Source: Brevundimonas sp. Leaf363
Lineage (GTDB): Bacteria; Pseudomonadota; Alphaproteobacteria; Caulobacterales; Caulobacteraceae
Length of the DNA stretch: 64,000 nt
NCBI RefSeq assembly: GCF_001424025.1
Contig: NZ_LMPZ01000002.1
Location: forward strand, 356,714-420,713
Direction: 5' to 3'
The notes under the pieces are model-generated. The model was not told the origin of the DNA. It saw only the letters and a program-made list of their open reading frames with translations, and did not search any database. Positions 60,963 to 64,000 of this stretch are shown in pieces. A program made the translations under genes and the position numbers. Position 1 is the first letter of the stretch. Every line of letters starts with the position of its first letter.

Positions 60963-61895
60963 ATGGCGGGCGGCACCCAGGATTACGTCGACGATCCGCG
61001 CAATGACGCGGTGCTAATCTCGGTCGACGGGGCGCTGGTCCCGCGCGATCAGGCCAAGGTGTCGGTGTTCGATTCCGGCTTCGTCCTGGGCGACGGGGTG
61101 TGGGAGGGGCTGCGCCTGATCGACGGCAAGATCGCCTTCCTGGAAGGGCATCTGGACCGGCTGTACGACGGCGCGCAGATGCTGATGATCGACATCGGCC
61201 TCGACCGCCGGGCGCTGAAGGACCGGCTGTTCGACTGTCTGGAGGCCAACGGCATGACCGACGGCGTCCACATCCGGCTGATGGTCACGCGGGGGCGAAA
61301 GCGCTCGCCCTATCAGGACCCGCGCCTGACCATCGGGGCGGCGACCATCGTCATCATTCCGGAGTGGAAGACGCCGCTGGCGCAGATGTATGCGCGCGGG
61401 ATCTCCCTGTTCACCACCCACGTGCGGCGCACCGGACCGGCCGATCAGGATCCGAAGCTGAACAGCCATTCCAAGCTGAACGACATCCTGGCCTGCATCC
61501 AGGCCATGAACGCGGGCGCGGACGAGGCGCTGATGCTGGATGACCGGGGCTTCGTCGCCACCTGCAACTCGACGCACTTCTTCATCGTGCGGGACGGGGA
61601 GCTGTGGACGTCCGGCGGCGGCTTCTGCCTGAGAGGCATCACGCGCGACGCGGTGCTGAGGGCGGCCGCGCGGGGCGGGATCACGGCGCGGGAGAAGGAC
61701 TTCTCGTTGTTCGACGTCTACGCGGCGGACGAGGCCTTCGTGACCGGCACCTTCGCGGGGCTGACGCCGGTGTCGGTGGTGGACGGCCGGTTGCTGCCCG
61801 TGCTGGGCGGGGGAGACGACGCGTCGGGCCCGGTGACGCGGCGGCTGCGCGAGCTCTATTTCCAGGTGCGGGCGGAAGAGGCGCGGGGGCGGTGA
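60963..61895 (+). CDS. Class IV aminotransferase (BCAT/D-amino-acid transaminase-like)
   Basis: A 310-residue PLP enzyme. DSGFVLGDGVWEGLRLIDGK and LEGHLDRL are N-terminal family elements; the PLP lysine is in KLNSHSKLNDILA, and EALMLDDRGFVATCNSTHFF is the cofactor-phosphate region. It transfers amino groups of branched-chain or D-amino acids. The ATG at 60963 lies 10 bp after the extensin-like gene and has GAGGATGATCG upstream. Its stop overlaps the next gene (GTGA), and pairing with a sulfotransferase-like protein may be functional. Confidence 0.88.
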   Translation: MAGGTQDYVDDPRNDAVLISVDGALVPRDQAKVSVFDSGFVLGDGVWEGLRLIDGKIAFLEGHLDRLYDGAQMLMIDIGLDRRALKDRLFDCLEANGMTDGVHIRLMVTRGRKRSPYQDPRLTIGAATIVIIPEWKTPLAQMYARGISLFTTHVRRTGPADQDPKLNSHSKLNDILACIQAMNAGADEALMLDDRGFVATCNSTHFFIVRDGELWTSGGGFCLRGITRDAVLRAAARGGITAREKDFSLFDVYAADEAFVTGTFAGLTPVSVVDGRLLPVLGGGDDASGPVTRRLRELYFQVRAEEARGR

Positions 61896-62638
61896 CGAGC
61901 CGTATCGCCCCAACCCGCATCGCCATGTGGTCGGGGCCGCGCAACGTCTCGACCGCCCTGATGCGCAGTTTCGAGAACCGGCCCGACACGGCGGTCAGCG
62001 ACGAGCCCTTCTATGCGGCCTATCTGGCGGCGACGGGCTTCGATCATCCGATGCGGGACGCGGTGCTGGCGTCGCAGCCGCAGGAAGCGGCCGAGGTGGC
62101 GCAGGCGATGGTTGGGCCGGCGCCGGAGGGGCGGGCGGTCTGGTACCAGAAGCACATGACCCACCATATGCTGCCGGAGTTTCCGGTGGATTGGACGGGT
62201 GGCGTCACCAACGCCTTCCTGATCCGCGCGCCCGAGGCGGTGCTGGCGTCCTATGTCGAGAAGCGGGGCGCTGTGACGCTGGACGAGATCGGCCTGCCGC
62301 GACAGGTGGAGCTGTTCGAGCGGGCGGCCGATCGGCTGGGCGCCGCGCCGCCGGTGATCGACGGGCGCGACCTGCTGGCCGATCCGAGCGCGGTGCTGGG
62401 GCGGCTGTGCAAGGCGTGCGGGATTGGGTTTGATGCGGCGATGCTGGCCTGGCCGGCCGGTCGGCGCGCATCTGACGGGGTCTGGGCGCCGGCCTGGTAC
62501 GACCGGGTCGAGGCGTCCACCGGGTTCGAGGCGCCGCGCGCGGAAGCCGCGTTTGACGATCTGCCGGACGCGCTGAAGCCGATCGCGGAGGCTGGGCGGC
62601 CGCTGTACGAGCGGCTGAAAGCGCATCGGTTGAGGTGA
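61892..62638 (+). CDS. Sulfotransferase-like P-loop protein
   Basis: A 248-residue protein. IAMWSGPRNVSTALMRSF near residue 10 matches the 5'-phosphosulfate-binding loop of sulfotransferase-like proteins often encoded next to a class IV aminotransferase. AFLIRAPEAVLASYVEKRG fits the second nucleotide motif. The start is GTG at 61892, overlapping the aminotransferase stop; the upstream frame is its shadow. The reaction is unknown. Confidence 0.78.
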   Translation: MTSRIAPTRIAMWSGPRNVSTALMRSFENRPDTAVSDEPFYAAYLAATGFDHPMRDAVLASQPQEAAEVAQAMVGPAPEGRAVWYQKHMTHHMLPEFPVDWTGGVTNAFLIRAPEAVLASYVEKRGAVTLDEIGLPRQVELFERAADRLGAAPPVIDGRDLLADPSAVLGRLCKACGIGFDAAMLAWPAGRRASDGVWAPAWYDRVEASTGFEAPRAEAAFDDLPDALKPIAEAGRPLYERLKAHRLR

Positions 62639-62650
62639 CGTGCGACGTTC

Positions 62651-62786
62651 TCCCTCCCCGGGACGGGGAGGGCAGGTCGCGCAGCGACCGGGTGGGGACG
62701 GCCGAGCCGAACATCTGGCGCTACAGGATCCGCTAGCCGCCCCCACCCGGCGGCTTCGCCGCCACCCTCCCCGTTCCGGGGAGGGA
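62651..62786. repeat. Palindromic intergenic element, family D
   Basis: TCCCTCCCCGG (62651-62661) and CCGGGGAGGGA (62776-62786) are perfect inverted repeats, with a second pair made of CCGGGTGGGG (left) and CCCCCACCCGG (right). It lies between convergent genes and resembles families A and B in layout. A possible ORF inside it is an artefact. Confidence 0.82.
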
Positions 62787-62791
62787 AAGGA

Positions 62792-64000
62792 TCAGTTCGT
62801 GGCTTCCAGGAACAGGCTGCAGGCCGGGTTGTCGGTCTCGTCCACCACCGGATAGCCCAGGGCGTCGAGCGCGGCCTGAAACGGCGCGGCGTCTTCCGGC
62901 GGCACAGCGATGCCCGCCAGCACGCGGCCGACGTCGTCGCCGTGGTTGCGGTAGTGGAACAGGGTCAGGGTCCAGGCGGGCTGGAGGCTGTTGAGAAACC
63001 GCAGGAAGGCGCCGGGGCGTTCGGGGAACTGGAAGCGCAGGATGCGCTCGTGCGGCAGGCCGGTGGCGCGGCCGCCGACCATGTAGCGGACGTGCAGCTT
63101 GGCCGTCTCGTTGTCGCTCATGTCCTCGACGCCATAGCCGCCGGCGGTCAGGCGCTTGATCAGCGCGGCCTTCTCGCCGACCCCTTCGCGCAGGGCGACG
63201 CCGACGAAGATGTGCGCCTCGCCGTGTCCGGCCCAGCGGTAGTTGAACTCGGTCACCGACCGCCCGTCGAGCGTCTTCAGGAAGCGAGCGTAGGCGTCGC
63301 GCCGCTCGGGCAGGGTGACGGCCAGCAGGGCCTCGGTCCCCTCGCCGATCTCGGCCCGTTCGGCGACGTGGCGCAGACGGTCGAAGTTCAGGTTGGCGCC
63401 CGAGTTGATGGCCACCAGGGCGCCCGCGCCGGGGTTGGCCGCGGCCCACGCCTTGGCCCCCGCCAGGGCCAGGGCGCCGGCCGGTTCGGCCACCGCGCGG
63501 GTGTCCTCGAAGATGTCCTTCACCGCCGCGCAGATGGCGTCGGTGTCGACCGTGACGATGTCGTCCAGCAGATCGCGGCACAGGCGGAAGGTCTGCTCGC
63601 CCGCGCGGCGCACGGCGACGCCGTCCGCGAACTGGCCGACGTGGCTCAGGGTAACGACCTCGCCGGCCTCGAAGGCGGCCTTCATGCAGGCGGCGTCCAC
63701 GGGCTCGACGCCGATGATCTTCGTCTCCGGGCGCAGGAAGCGGATGATGGCCGCGACGCCCGCCGCCAGGCCGCCGCCGCCAATCGGCACGAAGACGGCC
63801 TCGATCGGATCGGCGTGCTGGCGCGCGATCTCCAGCCCCACGGTGCCCTGGCCGGCGATGACGTCCAGATCGTCGAACGGATGAATGAACAGGGCGCCGG
63901 TCTGTTCGGCCAGCATACGGCCATGCGCATAGGCGTCGTCGTATCCGTCGCCGTGCAGCACCACCTGGCCGCCGCGCGCACGCACGGCCTGGACCTTGAT
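62792..64000 (-). CDS. ilvA: Threonine ammonia-lyase, biosynthetic (N-terminus beyond window)
   Basis: The open frame enters from the right edge in phase and gives 402 codons to the TGA at 62792. Visible are the PLP-fold elements QTGALFIHPFDDLDVIAGQGT, VFVPIGGGGLAAGVAA, and INSGANLNFDRL, then two C-terminal ACT-like regulatory domains (about the last 150 residues; MVGGRATGLPHERI and FPERPGAFLRFL). Two regulatory domains mark the long, isoleucine-inhibited IlvA, which makes 2-oxobutyrate for isoleucine. The PLP lysine segment (S-F-K-x-R) lies outside the window. Confidence 0.93.
   Translation of the reverse strand: MKVQAVRARGGQVVLHGDGYDDAYAHGRMLAEQTGALFIHPFDDLDVIAGQGTVGLEIARQHADPIEAVFVPIGGGGLAAGVAAIIRFLRPETKIIGVEPVDAACMKAAFEAGEVVTLSHVGQFADGVAVRRAGEQTFRLCRDLLDDIVTVDTDAICAAVKDIFEDTRAVAEPAGALALAGAKAWAAANPGAGALVAINSGANLNFDRLRHVAERAEIGEGTEALLAVTLPERRDAYARFLKTLDGRSVTEFNYRWAGHGEAHIFVGVALREGVGEKAALIKRLTAGGYGVEDMSDNETAKLHVRYMVGGRATGLPHERILRFQFPERPGAFLRFLNSLQPAWTLTLFHYRNHGDDVGRVLAGIAVPPEDAAPFQAALDALGYPVVDETDNPACSLFLEATN

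Noticed and set aside
62640..62855. 71-codon plus-strand frame between the sulfotransferase-like gene and ilvA
   Set aside because: It is the translation of the family D palindrome and ends inside ilvA on the other strand.
1..64000. CRISPR arrays, tRNA or rRNA genes
   Set aside because: I saw no regularly spaced direct repeats and no tRNA or rRNA signatures. A dedicated scan was not possible, so a missed tRNA cannot be fully excluded.

Overview
The window is GC-rich DNA (roughly two-thirds G+C, except for a clearly AT-richer patch at about 55.7-57.6 kb and a milder one at 22.2-22.9 kb). Gene density is high, start/stop overlaps are common, and gene content and protein style point to an alphaproteobacterium of the order Caulobacterales, most likely Brevundimonas or a close relative. 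That assignment is from recognition, not a database search. I saw no rRNA, tRNA, CRISPR array, transposase or phage structural gene.

Layout. 1-2.4 kb: a DHA2-type MFS efflux pump, cut by the left edge, overlapped by its TetR regulator, which has a perfect operator. 2.2-5.6 kb: a YcaQ/AlkX-type DNA glycosylase bracketed by two copies of a palindromic element, then a secreted VWA protein. 5.7-12.2 kb: Kef-type antiporter, dusA, a TauE/SafE permease, an outer-membrane barrel, a retropepsin-like protease, a DUF1289 protein, a small ORF with a structured leader, and an enoyl-CoA hydratase. 12.3-15.2 kb: a three-gene ABC exporter (FtsX-type permease, ATPase, HlyD adaptor). 15.3-23 kb: an S46 dipeptidyl-peptidase, an acetyltransferase, pgsA, carbonic anhydrase, uvrC, a small DMT transporter, a NUDIX hydrolase and a low-GC membrane protein. 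23-30.5 kb: MarR regulator and Tat-exported dipeptidase, a 26-residue membrane peptide, a folM-like/folB pair, membrane proteins, a stress-type SDR with an EcfG-like promoter, and a sulfotransferase.

30.7-45 kb is a saccharide-use region. GntR, a SIS-domain deaminase/isomerase and nagA face away from a GH20 hexosaminidase, an EIIA-HPr-EI fusion and a GlcNAc EIICB permease. Together these cover release, PTS uptake, deacetylation and deamination of GlcNAc. A Tat-exported SMP-30 lipoprotein, a GH3 beta-glucosidase and an ACS-family MFS transporter follow.

46.4-53.7 kb is the most distinctive part: a DegT sugar aminotransferase followed by KASIII, ACP, KASIII, SDR ketoreductase, NeuD-like acyltransferase, Rieske oxygenase and a probable glycosyltransferase, with five consecutive 4-nt gene overlaps. 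It reads as a dedicated pathway that builds a short beta-hydroxyacyl chain on an ACP, places it on an amino sugar, oxidises it and transfers the sugar, analogous to the modified viosamine of Pseudomonas flagellin.

53.7-57.7 kb is accessory DNA: small hypothetical genes, palindromic elements, a decayed DpnI/Dam-replacing-type endonuclease gene, and an AT-rich ATPase plus TOPRIM-like pair that looks like a phage-defence module. 57.8-64 kb returns to core genes: uvrB, an extensin-like lipoprotein, a class IV aminotransferase, a sulfotransferase-like protein and the start-truncated threonine dehydratase ilvA.

Palindromic intergenic elements of several families recur throughout, mostly at 3' ends of genes.
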